NCBI GenBank assembly: GCA_002413785.1
Contig: DHXR01000017.1
Location: 16,982 to 80,981, forward strand
DNA from: Mucilaginibacter sp. UBA5151
GTDB taxonomy: Bacteria > Bacteroidota > Bacteroidia > Sphingobacteriales > Sphingobacteriaceae
Direction: 5' to 3'
DNA length: 64,000 bases
This document shows, one piece after another, positions 8,870-16,954 of the stretch. Both the position numbers and the translations under genes were made by a program. Below the pieces are notes generated by a model. It searched no databases and was not told where the DNA came from. It saw only the letters and a list, made by a program, of their open reading frames with translations. Positions within the stretch are counted from its first letter, which is position 1, and each line of letters starts with the position of its first letter.

Positions 8870-10918
8870 TTACATAGAAATCGTTTGCCCGGATACTTCC
8901 CCGTTTTCTTTGGATTTTTCTTCTTCCGCTTTAGGCTCATCGGATGGCTGTGCCGCTTCTTCTAAAGCCTCCTTTGCATTTAATAAAGCCAGTTCTTTTT
9001 TAAACAAGTCTGTGATTTCCTGTTTAATCCTTAGATAATTTTCTTGAATATCTTCTTCAGTTACTTTGGTAATAATGGGGATGGGCTTATAGCAATCTTC
9101 TTCAGCTTTGATAGCCTCATGGTCGTTTTGTATTTCACTGTGAAATACTTTAAGCTGTATTTTACAATCCGGGTTATCAGCCACAATACCTACAAACTCG
9201 CCGGATGAAAGGGCAGCAATTTTAGCGGCTGGTATCGCATAGTCCAGTTGAGTAGCTTTAGTAGTGGATGTATCACTACTGTTAATGGTCATACTGTTCT
9301 TGTCCTGTACGATCTTGCCAAAATTCTCTGACAGGGTTTTTGCTGTACTTCCGGTGACCTGCCCGCTGATTACATTGCCGACTATGCCGGTAATCACATC
9401 CGCCTGTTCTGACCCATAATCTTTTTTCAACTGACTGAAATCCTGTACCGCTAATGTGGTGGCGACTTTATTGCTACGGGCTGTTGCGATGAGGCTATCT
9501 ATGTTATTAAAGTAAATGGTAGGAAATTCGTCAAAAACCAAACTGCATTTCTGCTGGTCCTTCCGGTTCACCAGTTTAATCATACGGGAAATGTAAAGTG
9601 ATAGTACCGCCCCGTAAATCTGTAATTTCTGCGGGTTATTACCGATGCTGACTATCTTGGGTTCTTTGGGGTTATTAACGTCCAGCGTGAAATCATTACC
9701 GCTTAATACATAATATAATTGAGGTGAAGATAGACGTGCTAAACCAATCTTGGCACTGGCGATCTGTCCCTCTAATTGTGCCGTTGCCTTATTATGATAA
9801 GCGGAAATAAAGGGGTTGATCAATACTTTTATTTCTTCTTCCTGCTCTAATATGGCAAACAGTTTGTCATAGTCTGCTTGCATCAGTTCTATTACATGCG
9901 GCAGGGTGCAATATTTGCCGTCCTGGTACTTTTTTAAATACCAGATGATGGCCGTTAAAAAGTTTATCGGGCTTTCTACGAAGAAGTCGCCTTGTTTCTT
10001 AATCCACTCGCGGTTTAAACCTAACATAATGGTGCGGCTGGCTTCTGTGGCATCCGTTATATCTTCCATGCTTTGCGGGTCAAGCGGGTTACAGCGGTGG
10101 GTACGATTCAGGTCGTCAAAATTGATCACATAAAAGGCCGGTTTGATTTGATAGTTGTCGCTGTATTTCAGCAGCTTGTTATAAGCTATTTTAGTCAAAT
10201 CATCATATTTAAAGTCATAGAGAAATAGGGTAAACCCTTTTTTAATATGCTGGTCAATGATGTGACGGATAACAAAATAGCTTTTACCGGCCCCTGGCGT
10301 TCCGGCAACCAATATGCCCCGGAACGGATTAATAAAATTTATCCAGCTTTTTCGCTGCTTCCCCTTTAAATTATAAACAGCGGGCAGGTTAACAGAGTAT
10401 TCGTTGTCCAGCAATCTTTCTTCTTGCGGGAATGTTTCGTTATCAGTATTAAATATGTCCTTGTTCAGTTTGTCTTTGAGTAAACGTGATAAATAAGTAC
10501 CGCCTGTCAGGATAAGCAAATAGCCCGTTCCGGTTAATACCATATAACTGATAGCGACTATTGCGGTTGATGTATGCAGGTAAAAGCATAAAACACTGAT
10601 AAAGTAGATTAACAACCCCGTGACCAAATAGGCTGTAATGCTCCGATAGTTCATTTTTTCATCCTTCTTGCCTTTAACGCCAATTAATGAAATAATTAGA
10701 AACAGCAATGCTGCCAGTTTGGGCTTCCATATATTACTGAACAAGCCTGTTTTGGCAATATTACCGATGATACGGTCGGTTATCCCTGCCGTCCAGTGCC
10801 AGTGGCTAAATGCCTGGTAGCAGCAGATATAGAAATGGATAGCCAAAATAAAAATGCTGATCAACCGGGTAAAGTCGATGATCTTGCGTAGTCCCTGTGT
10901 ATCTTCTCCTGTTTGCAT
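8870..10918 (-). CDS. VirD4/TraD-type conjugative coupling protein (MobC-like)
   Basis: A 682-residue ATPase that brings the relaxosome to the mating pore. The N-terminus has about four membrane helices (residues 15-35, 67-80, 95-115, 120-145). Walker A is AGTPGAGKS at about 205-213 and Walker B is CSLVFDEFPTIYF near 425-437; the VSIGNNPQKLQIYGAVLSL segment is typical of the family. The C-terminal tail is acidic and poor in complexity. It is the last gene of the mob operon, 9 bases after the relaxase gene, which matches the mobA-mobB-mobC order of CTnDOT. Confidence 0.92.
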   Translation of the reverse strand: MQTGEDTQGLRKIIDFTRLISIFILAIHFYICCYQAFSHWHWTAGITDRIIGNIAKTGLFSNIWKPKLAALLFLIISLIGVKGKKDEKMNYRSITAYLVTGLLIYFISVLCFYLHTSTAIVAISYMVLTGTGYLLILTGGTYLSRLLKDKLNKDIFNTDNETFPQEERLLDNEYSVNLPAVYNLKGKQRKSWINFINPFRGILVAGTPGAGKSYFVIRHIIDQHIKKGFTLFLYDFKYDDLTKIAYNKLLKYSDNYQIKPAFYVINFDDLNRTHRCNPLDPQSMEDITDATEASRTIMLGLNREWIKKQGDFFVESPINFLTAIIWYLKKYQDGKYCTLPHVIELMQADYDKLFAILEQEEEIKVLINPFISAYHNKATAQLEGQIASAKIGLARLSSPQLYYVLSGNDFTLDVNNPKEPKIVSIGNNPQKLQIYGAVLSLYISRMIKLVNRKDQQKCSLVFDEFPTIYFNNIDSLIATARSNKVATTLAVQDFSQLKKDYGSEQADVITGIVGNVISGQVTGSTAKTLSENFGKIVQDKNSMTINSSDTSTTKATQLDYAIPAAKIAALSSGEFVGIVADNPDCKIQLKVFHSEIQNDHEAIKAEEDCYKPIPIITKVTEEDIQENYLRIKQEITDLFKKELALLNAKEALEEAAQPSDEPKAEEEKSKENGEVSGQTISM

Positions 10919-10927
10919 GATGATGAT

Positions 10928-11890
10928 TTATAATGATTGTTGCTGGTCTTGTTCCTGGTCTTTGGTTTTCTTCTTTTTCTTCTTACGCGGTATCCCTGGT
11001 GCGCTATCCGATGCCGTTTTATCAAATAAACTCTTCAGGAACTGTGTCGGTTCAGGCGGTTTTAGGTAAGTTTTATCATGTGCCAAATCAGGCTTTTTAC
11101 CCGGCGCTTGCTGTAGCTTTTCGGATGGTCGTAATTTCTGTGCTTCTTCCTGGCTTCTCTTTTCTGCATGAAGCGCCATTCTTTGCTCCAGGGTGCCTTT
11201 CTTTTGTGTATTGGCATAGCGGAAAGTTTCTGTTAAAGCACGGTCAAAACTAAACTGCGTGTCAAATAACCGCTCTCCCGATGATTTAAAGGCTGAACGG
11301 TCAAACTGCCCCATCTTTTTTGAATGCTCGGTATTTTTACCCTTTGATTTGTTCATTGGGCTAAGCTTTATCATATTGGTTATATCCTTACGGCTAACGA
11401 TCACTTGAATGTGCATTTGTTCGCCGTCCTTACGTTCACCACGCTTTTTGATACCCTGTGTCACTTCCGGGTCTTTGTGGCTGTAATAACGGTGCATTTC
11501 CAGTTTGCCGAACCAAAGCAGGTCTTTACCGCTCTCGATACCCGGCCTTTTAAAGTTCCGGGCGTATTCATCCATCATAGAAACTGCGTAAGCTTTCAGA
11601 TGTTCCTTTGCACCATCCTCACCGTATTTTTCTTTCAGAAAAGCGATCTCTTTTTGACTTGGGCTGATATTGACCAGAAAAAATTTAGCGTCAACCTTAC
11701 TCAATTTGGCCATATTATTATCAATGGCTGGGCGTACTTCATTAGAAACAATGTTATTGCGCTCGTGGTTAAACCAGTATTCCGGCTGCTTTTCCAAATC
11801 CGTCCGGTTTTCCTTGTCCAAATAATGAACCAGGCCGCCGCTGCTTCCTTTATTATTTGCGGTTTCGCTGTCGGTGATATTGATGTACAT
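10928..11890 (-). CDS. DUF5712 family relaxase-like mobilization protein (MobB-like)
   Basis: A 320-residue protein of the Bacteroidota mobilization family DUF5712. Visible features are an N-terminal GLVHYLDKENR segment, the central GEQMHIQVIVSRKDI strand with a His that would match the relaxase metal-binding histidine, and a long basic, Gln/Lys-rich C-terminal tail ending in a KKKKKKTKD stretch. Its role is nicking and covalent binding of the transfer strand at oriT. It lies between the BfmA-like accessory gene and the coupling protein, in one operon. The catalytic Tyr is not certain from sequence alone. Confidence 0.82.
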   Translation of the reverse strand: MYINITDSETANNKGSSGGLVHYLDKENRTDLEKQPEYWFNHERNNIVSNEVRPAIDNNMAKLSKVDAKFFLVNISPSQKEIAFLKEKYGEDGAKEHLKAYAVSMMDEYARNFKRPGIESGKDLLWFGKLEMHRYYSHKDPEVTQGIKKRGERKDGEQMHIQVIVSRKDITNMIKLSPMNKSKGKNTEHSKKMGQFDRSAFKSSGERLFDTQFSFDRALTETFRYANTQKKGTLEQRMALHAEKRSQEEAQKLRPSEKLQQAPGKKPDLAHDKTYLKPPEPTQFLKSLFDKTASDSAPGIPRKKKKKKTKDQEQDQQQSL

Positions 11891-11902
11891 TCGATTTCAG
11901 GA

Positions 11903-12460
11903 TTACAGCTTTGCGATTTGCTGGCGTGTCATTAACAGCAATTCTTCTTTTTCTTTAGCCGAAGTCGCAAAACCGAAGCTTTCCCTTGCTTTGTTATAGC
12001 TGTTCAGGATATACAGAAATTTAAGTTTCAGGCTTTCTTTAGTTTCTTGTTTTTCTGCAATAGTTTTTAATAGCTTATCCGTTTCTGCTAATTTCTCGAT
12101 TTGGGCCTGCTGATTATTCAGTAAGTCTTTATTAGCTTTCAATACTTGCCCATTAAAACAGTCCAGTATTTTGATTTGGGATTGTACCATCCGGTCAACT
12201 TCGGTCTTGACCGGGATTAGTATTTTTTCTTCCTGCGCCCGGATGAACCGAATATAGGTATCATGGTTTTTAACGAGGGTGTTTTTGAGTACCTCGTCAT
12301 TAATATCTGCGGGGTCTTTTTTGGTACGGTGGAAATACTCGACCATCTTGTTAAAGAATTGGAATTTGCTGAGCGTGAACCTTTGGGCCAGTTTCCCAAG
12401 CTTTTCATCGGTTTCCGCAGAGAAGCGAAGCGTTTTGCTATAATTGTCTTTTGTGCTCAT
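11903..12460 (-). CDS. BfmA/BtgA family mobilization accessory protein
   Basis: A 185-residue DNA-binding accessory protein of the relaxosome. The N-terminus (KTLRFSAETDEKLGKLAQRF) resembles a ribbon-helix-helix-like DNA-binding segment, followed by coiled-coil helices (residues about 75-150). BfmA/BtgA proteins bind oriT beside the nick site and help the relaxase. The gene starts 11 bases from a palindromic block (12471-12545) that is the likely oriT and promoter, so it may regulate its own transcription. Confidence 0.85.
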   Translation of the reverse strand: MSTKDNYSKTLRFSAETDEKLGKLAQRFTLSKFQFFNKMVEYFHRTKKDPADINDEVLKNTLVKNHDTYIRFIRAQEEKILIPVKTEVDRMVQSQIKILDCFNGQVLKANKDLLNNQQAQIEKLAETDKLLKTIAEKQETKESLKLKFLYILNSYNKARESFGFATSAKEKEELLLMTRQQIAKL

Positions 12461-12470
12461 TTTCGGATGT

Positions 12471-12623
12471 ACTTATAAGTTGACTTATGGCTTTTTCCGC
12501 CTTGCTGGTAGTCCTGGGGCCACAACTTATACCCGGAGTATAAGTCAATCCCCCGTAGCGAAGCGTAGGGCAAGCAAAGTAGGGCTCTGCCCAACTTCCG
12601 CTTGCTCCATTTTTTTTTCAAAA
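12471..12623. other. probable origin of transfer (oriT) with nested inverted repeats
   Basis: The gap upstream of the mobilization operon holds a perfect palindrome ACTTATAAGT (12471-12480), another ACTTAT at 12483, an inverted repeat ACTTATAC/GTATAAGT (12525-12532 and 12538-12545, 5-base loop), and a long imperfect hairpin from GCAAGC (12570-12575) through GGGC-TCT-GCCC (12582-12592) to GCTTGC (12600-12605), then a T run. Repeated ACTTAT boxes plus a strong hairpin next to relaxase genes are typical of oriT. The nick site is not identified. Confidence 0.6.
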
Positions 12624-12633
12624 ATGGACGCGG

Positions 12634-13032
12634 TTAAAACTCCAAACGATGCTGCGCATCGTGGCTTGTTACCGGCTGCAATTCCTCATTACCTGCTCCG
12701 ATGAGGACGGCGTTAGTCCATTTGGGATTGCCGCTTCCGTTGAGGTCGACGGTTACTAATAGGACAGAACCGAACGGCAAAAAGCGGACAGCTATGGCTC
12801 CCGCCATGTAATCTTCCGCCTTATTTCGGTACGCTGTAAGCCTGATATGTTTCCCTGAAACAACAGTCGTAAGATAGCAGTTGATGGCGACCTGTTTTTT
12901 TGACCAGATCATAAAGTCCAGCTTGGCCATATATTCGCCTACTGGCACATCCTCCGTTAACCAGGAATACTTGCGTGGCTCATAACCCACTTCTAAAGCG
13001 GGATAGAAACCTAATACGGTTGTCTCTTTCAT
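12634..13032 (-). CDS. hypothetical ICE protein in the excision operon
   Basis: A 132-residue protein with no recognised domain. It looks mostly beta (VPVGEYMAKLDFMIWSKKQV, AGAIAVRFLPFGSVLLVTVD) and has no signal or membrane segment. It is the third gene in a short operon after the excisionase-like HTH gene (13333-13611) and a winged-helix-like gene (13038-13328), spaced 5 bases from the latter. In CTnDOT the comparable place is held by orf3/exc. No function can be given from sequence. Confidence 0.5.
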   Translation of the reverse strand: MKETTVLGFYPALEVGYEPRKYSWLTEDVPVGEYMAKLDFMIWSKKQVAINCYLTTVVSGKHIRLTAYRNKAEDYMAGAIAVRFLPFGSVLLVTVDLNGSGNPKWTNAVLIGAGNEELQPVTSHDAQHRLEF

Positions 13033-13037
13033 AATTC

Positions 13038-13328
13038 TTATTTATTAGTGGTAAGTGATACCATACTTGCCCGGTACGGGTCATAGGATGGCTGATAGAT
13101 GATATAACCGTATGCGACCAGTTCCCGGATACATTTATGATAGGTGGCAACGGATTTGATCCGTGAAAAACGCATTAACTTTTTCCGGCTTACTTTAAAG
13201 AAGCTATCGGGTGCATCGCCGGGGCTATAATAAAACATGGAGATAAACAGGCTGATATGGGATGGCAGCAAACGGTTGTCATTTGAAGCTTTACGCAGAA
13301 ACTGTTCTATTGGATAGGATAGTTTCAT
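13038..13328 (-). CDS. small winged-helix-like protein, candidate second excision factor
   Basis: A 96-residue basic protein: the middle and end (RKKLMRFSRIKSVATYHKCI, RELVAYGYIIYQPSYDP) look like a winged-helix DNA-binding fold in which a recognition helix is followed by a wing. The ATG at 13328 was chosen; it lies 4 bases after the stop of the HTH gene. A TTG start at 13358 would overlap that gene by 26 bases. Position after a Xis-like HTH gene recalls xis2d after xis2c in CTnDOT; this equivalence is inferred from order and size. Confidence 0.55.
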   Translation of the reverse strand: MKLSYPIEQFLRKASNDNRLLPSHISLFISMFYYSPGDAPDSFFKVSRKKLMRFSRIKSVATYHKCIRELVAYGYIIYQPSYDPYRASMVSLTTNK

Positions 13329-13332
13329 CGGC

Positions 13333-13611
13333 TTATCTTTTTGAGGTGTTTCCTTCAAGCAACCGGGTGATGTCGTCCTGATTATAATAAAGCAGGCTAC
13401 CGACTTTACTATGGGCTATCGTGCCATTGATGCGCAGGTTTTGTAGGGTTCCTGCTGAAATCTTTAGTAACTTCCTTACTTCAGCGCTTTTCAACCATTT
13501 TTTACCGGCTTGCTCTATTGTAGAATTGATACCTAACTTGCGTAGTTCTGCAAACAGGTCAGTCTTGAAGTGTTCGAGGTCTTCTCTGGTGATTAAATCT
13601 AATGAAGTCAT
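13333..13611 (-). CDS. excisionase-like helix-turn-helix protein (Xis2c-like)
   Basis: A 92-residue DNA-binding protein with a MerR/HTH_17-type fold: KWLKSAEVRKLLKISAGTLQ, NLRINGTIAHSKVGSLLYY, then a final helix. Proteins of this type head the excision operons of CTnDOT-like elements and bend DNA for integrase-mediated excision. The upstream region holds palindromes (CACAAGT/ACTTGTG 24 bases from the start and others further out) that suit autoregulation or RteC binding. A decayed copy of the first codons and the promoter is found at 16632-16750. Confidence 0.75.
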   Translation of the reverse strand: MTSLDLITREDLEHFKTDLFAELRKLGINSTIEQAGKKWLKSAEVRKLLKISAGTLQNLRINGTIAHSKVGSLLYYNQDDITRLLEGNTSKR

Positions 13612-13634
13612 AATTTCCTTTATTTTGCATGATG

Positions 13635-13773
13635 CACAAGTTTTTACTTGTGGTTAATGGTGCAAATGAAAGGAGAGTTGCAAAAGGCATTTGGGTCATT
13701 TAGGGGTATCCCTAAAATATTTTTAATTCAAAGGAGAATAATTGAAATATTATTTCGTCATGTATCTCCTTTG
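13635..13773. promoter_or_regulatory. palindromic operator region of the excision operon
   Basis: Three inverted repeats upstream of the excisionase-like gene: CACAAGT/ACTTGTG (13635-13641, 13646-13652), TTTAGGG/CCCTAAA (13699-13705, 13710-13716) and CAAAGGAGA/TCTCCTTTG (13729-13737, 13765-13773). The first is preserved with one mismatch in the decayed copy near 16708, which suggests it matters. In CTnDOT, RteC activates the excision promoter through inverted half-sites at this place. The remainder to 14037 is AT-rich and holds no gene that I can see. Confidence 0.45.
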
Positions 13774-14037
13774 CAACGGTTGAAATAATATTGCAAAACT
13801 GAGATAGATAGCTACGTCCGTTTTTTGTTTCTTCATTTGCTATATAAACCAGTGGGGCTAACATAGTTTCGGATCGGAATAGTACTATAATGAATAAAGC
13901 TAAAATTTGTGCTTTTTTTTGGTTCTTAACATCGTTTGTGATTTATAAATAGTCACTATATTTAAATAATTAAAATCATTGATTTTTATTATTTACTTTT
14001 AACAATATGTAAGAATAACAAACCTAAAATAAAGATT

Positions 14038-14265
14038 ATGAATCAAAAACAATTGCCATTTGGATTACTCTTTGCAAATGTTGATATGCGGACACAAGGT
14101 TTTGTGGCACCTCCTGTTAATGCTAATTACAATCCGATCCTTCAACGGTCATCACTGGAAAAATTCTGTATGGGTGACACAGGAACATGGGGAAGTTCAA
14201 CAACATTTTATGATAGCAGTGGAAATCCAAACGGATCAGATGAGGATGCCATGCGAGATGATTAG
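14038..14265 (+). CDS. graspetide precursor peptide (microviridin-like RiPP precursor)
   Basis: A 75-residue peptide directly upstream of an ATP-grasp ligase gene. The leader part has LPFGLLFANVD (residues 6-16), similar in character to the PFFARFL helix that microviridin ligases recognise. The C-terminal part (about 45-75) is rich in Thr/Ser (T48, T50, S53, S54, T55, T56, S60, S61, S67) and ends in acidic residues (D68, E69, D70, D74, D75), the pattern needed for side-chain ester or amide rings. There is one Cys at 44 and no double-glycine cleavage site. The ring pattern does not match TxKxPSD, so this is not a classical microviridin. Confidence 0.75.
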   Translation: MNQKQLPFGLLFANVDMRTQGFVAPPVNANYNPILQRSSLEKFCMGDTGTWGSSTTFYDSSGNPNGSDEDAMRDD

Positions 14266-14317
14266 TAATTCACGGGAATAGTTATTTGTAAACTTTCGCT
14301 TTATATTAGTTTAATAA

Positions 14318-15298
14318 ATGGACAAAAACTATGTGTTGGTTTTGACATGTAAGATCGATCCTCACGCGGATGAAGTAATAGAAAGAGTCTACCAGAAGGG
14401 TTACGGAGACCGATTAATTCGACTTAATACAGAAGATTTTCTTTATAATTGCCAAGTTATCTTTAATGGGAAGGAAACAGTAATTGAAATTGCAGATTCA
14501 GAAAAATCAATATCATCAGAATCCATAGCAACTGTTTGGTATAGAAGGCCTTCTCCCGTAAATATCGACGAGAGTTTCGACGATTATACATCAAATTATG
14601 TCGCTTTACAAGGAGATGGTTTTCTGAGAGGTTTTTATTCCCAAATTCATGAAACCGCCCGATGGATAAACCCTTTACCGGCGATGTCAAATGCAAAACA
14701 TAAATTACAACAACTCCAATTGGCTCACAACGTCGGTTTTTCCGTTCCTAAAACAATAGTTTCAAACAATAAAGAGATTATCTTAAATTTTTTTTCCAAT
14801 TGCTCAAGAATATGCACAAAATCATTTGCCGATTCGAGCCTTAGCAGGAGCAATAAAGTGTATCCATTTCTAACGCAAATTGTCGAAAAACAATTTATCG
14901 AAAAGCATATTGAATCTTTGTCTATTTGCCCAACTCTATTTCAAGAATTTATCGAAAAAAGATTTGACATACGGATTTTTGTTTTAGGGCAATTTGTTCA
15001 AGCCTTTGAAATTGAATCACAATCAAATGATGCAAGTCGAAATGATTTCCGCGCAATTAACCCCTATAAGCTAATTCACAGAAAGCATAATCTTCCTTTT
15101 GACATTGAAACTAAGATTTTAGAGTTCGTTCGGAAACAAAATCTTGTGTTTTCTTCCATGGACATGGTTTTAGATAATCATGGTTGCTATTACTTTTTGG
15201 AAAATAATCCTAATGGGCAATGGCTATGGTTGGAAGAGCTTACTGGTGTAGCTTTATGTGACATCTTCGCGGATGAACTAATCAGTTTAGGCAACTGA
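14318..15298 (+). CDS. MvdD/MvdC family ATP-grasp peptide ligase (graspetide maturase)
   Basis: A 326-residue ATP-grasp enzyme that would form ester or amide links between Ser/Thr/Lys and Asp/Glu side chains of the precursor encoded 52 bases upstream. Family marks in order: LVLTCKIDPHADEVI (residues 7-21), RLNTEDF near 35, VWYRRPSP near 73, an NAKHKLQQLQLAHNVGF segment (about 124), the nucleotide and Mg-binding part FQEFIEKRFDIRIFVLG (about 208-225), and ENNPNGQWLWLEELTG near 300. All are well preserved, so the enzyme should be active. No transporter or protease gene is nearby. Confidence 0.9.
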   Translation: MDKNYVLVLTCKIDPHADEVIERVYQKGYGDRLIRLNTEDFLYNCQVIFNGKETVIEIADSEKSISSESIATVWYRRPSPVNIDESFDDYTSNYVALQGDGFLRGFYSQIHETARWINPLPAMSNAKHKLQQLQLAHNVGFSVPKTIVSNNKEIILNFFSNCSRICTKSFADSSLSRSNKVYPFLTQIVEKQFIEKHIESLSICPTLFQEFIEKRFDIRIFVLGQFVQAFEIESQSNDASRNDFRAINPYKLIHRKHNLPFDIETKILEFVRKQNLVFSSMDMVLDNHGCYYFLENNPNGQWLWLEELTGVALCDIFADELISLGN

Positions 15299-15361
15299 AT
15301 TTTATAATTTTAAAATTTAGGATAAGCTGGTAACCGTTTTGGTAACTCTTAGTAGAAATTT

Positions 15362-16177
15362 TTAACGGTATTTAGTTTCCATAATCGCCATTTTTTCATC
15401 CAAAGTTTTACCATTTTCTAAGGATAATTCACTACGCAGGTCATTCAATAATTTTAATTCGCTTCGGTTAAGTCGTAAAAGGGAATCGGAATATGGATGC
15501 CAAGCAACTTGCTCTGGCTTTATGTTTAAGTTATTCTTTGAAAATGATTTATAAGATATATATTTAGAGAACCCATAGAAATGATCTTCTTTTTCAATTA
15601 TCGGCAATTCCACCGATGCTATAGGCTTATCAAAAATTGATTTTTTAAAACGAAAATCTATAGATATTCCTAACGGGTATTTATTTTTATGGAAATTATC
15701 GTTTAGTTCTACAATTGTTTCATACGCTTTTTTATATTCGGCATCTTTAAAGGGAATTAAATAACACCATTCATAAGGTAATGGGAAATCATTGTAAAAA
15801 ACAAAGGAAACAGGGTAATAAATTCCTTCATTTTCGATTTTATGAGGCCCAATTATATATTCCTTTTTTTGTAAATCATAGGTATAAATAATCGGCATTT
15901 TATCATGCCAGTGCGTGTGTGCAGCAACAATTGAGAATGCGTTTATGATTCTTTTACTTTTACAAATTTCAAATAATTTATCTCTAATCTCAATAATACC
16001 CGGGATATTATTACCACTTAATGTTGGTATAGATTGGAACTTGTCTATTATTTTATTTACAGCAATAAGGGGGTTGTCGCTTATTGCTCGGGAAATAATA
16101 TCAATACACTTAGCATATGCGGATAATAAATCCGCTCCTAAAATTGGTTCTTGTATTAACTGAAAATGTTTACTCAT
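15362..16177 (-). CDS. hypothetical protein, converging on the graspetide genes
   Basis: A 271-residue soluble protein without a recognised domain. A His-rich AHTHWHDK segment lies near residues 86-93, which might bind metal, and the rest is mixed alpha/beta. It converges with the ATP-grasp gene (63 bases between stops) and follows a 49-residue peptide gene on the same strand. Whether it takes part in peptide maturation, immunity or something unrelated cannot be read from the sequence. AT-rich composition like the other cargo. Confidence 0.55.
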   Translation of the reverse strand: MSKHFQLIQEPILGADLLSAYAKCIDIISRAISDNPLIAVNKIIDKFQSIPTLSGNNIPGIIEIRDKLFEICKSKRIINAFSIVAAHTHWHDKMPIIYTYDLQKKEYIIGPHKIENEGIYYPVSFVFYNDFPLPYEWCYLIPFKDAEYKKAYETIVELNDNFHKNKYPLGISIDFRFKKSIFDKPIASVELPIIEKEDHFYGFSKYISYKSFSKNNLNIKPEQVAWHPYSDSLLRLNRSELKLLNDLRSELSLENGKTLDEKMAIMETKYR

Positions 16178-16271
16178 AAACCAAAAGGTAATTTACTATG
16201 GCAAAATTTCATTGATAGCTTTGAATAAACGTGTTAATAAGTATCACATTTATTCAAAGCTGTAAACTAAA

Positions 16272-16421
16272 TCAAACGTGTTCTTTTCCAAATTGATAGC
16301 AGAATTTTGCATTGAAAGGTGAATTTTCCTCTCTTAATTTCCCAATAATTTTTTTTAAATTTTGAGCTTTAACGATGCCTGATTTAGCTCGTTCCATTTT
16401 TACTGAATTTTGATTTTCCAT
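16272..16421 (-). CDS. small basic peptide, 49 residues, unknown
   Basis: A short frame beginning with ATG at 16421: a basic helical N-terminal part (KSGIVKAQNLKKIIGKLREE) and a C-terminal part with SPFNAKFCYQFGKEHV holding one Cys. It lies 94 bases upstream of the 271-residue hypothetical gene in the same direction. It could be a second precursor peptide, a toxin or antitoxin part, or a chance frame; conservation would decide. The AT-rich leader (TAAAATTTTAAAAA) is typical of translated Bacteroidota genes. Confidence 0.4.
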   Translation of the reverse strand: MENQNSVKMERAKSGIVKAQNLKKIIGKLREENSPFNAKFCYQFGKEHV

Positions 16422-16631
16422 TTTTTAAAATTTTAGATTATGAAATATAACTTTGTGAAATGTGCCTTTGCAAGTTAATATTTTCTTACACAAAAGCAAA
16501 TTTTTTGAACAATAATTCTTCTGCTCTTAAATAAAATCGGAGAACCATATTAGACTTCAGTGTTTTACGCCATTTTTTGAGGGTTTTTTTTGTGGTGGAA
16601 CCGATGGCCAAATTGCCCAGTTTTGAATAAT

Positions 16632-16750
16632 TTAGCCTTGTAGTGTTTCGAGGTCTCGTCTTGTGATTAAATTTAATGATGTCATAATTTCCTTTATTTT
16701 GTATAATGCACAAGTTTTGACCTGTGGTTATTATGCAAATGAAAGGAGAG
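16632..16750 (-). pseudogene. decayed copy of the excisionase gene start and its promoter
   Basis: The stretch matches 13567-13680 at roughly 85 percent by eye, in the same orientation, including GAAAGGAGAG, the CACAAGT/AC(C)TGTG inverted repeat and the start region. The frame from ATG 16685 reads MTSLNLITRRDLETLQG and stops at 16632, against MTSLDLITREDLEHFK in the intact gene. So only about 14 codons survive. The copies flank 14.0-16.6 kb as direct repeats, which suggests that this cargo entered by duplication or by recombination between related elements. Confidence 0.75.
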
Positions 16751-16954
16751 ATGGAAAAAATAGAAAAGTAAGCCTGCTAAATACTAAAGGGAAGAAGGAG
16801 CTTTTTAGCTAAAACAATTAGATAATGTTTCATGGTTGCGTGGCCATTTTCCCTTGGAGAGCGTAAAATTTTGAGTGATAGAAATTTCACTGTATAATTG
16901 CTGTTATGCGATGAGGATTTGAGCATTTAAGTTCAAATATTCAGGAACCGATTC
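16751..16954. other. intergenic remnant, no gene seen
   Basis: AT-rich sequence between the decayed excisionase copy and the end of the DUF4407 operon. A weak inverted repeat AGTGA/TCACT lies near 16873-16891 and might end the operon transcript. Downstream of it (16422-16631) a frame of 75 codons exists, but it runs through the decayed copy and has no support. Confidence 0.3.

Noticed and set aside
14038..14265. Lanthipeptide or bacteriocin with double-glycine leader
   Set aside because: No GG or GA cleavage motif, only one Cys, and no LanM, LanB or peptidase-transporter gene; the adjacent ATP-grasp ligase explains the peptide better.
16486..16713. 75-residue frame on the minus strand
   Set aside because: It crosses the decayed copy of the excisionase start in another frame and has no recognisable sequence, so it is probably chance.
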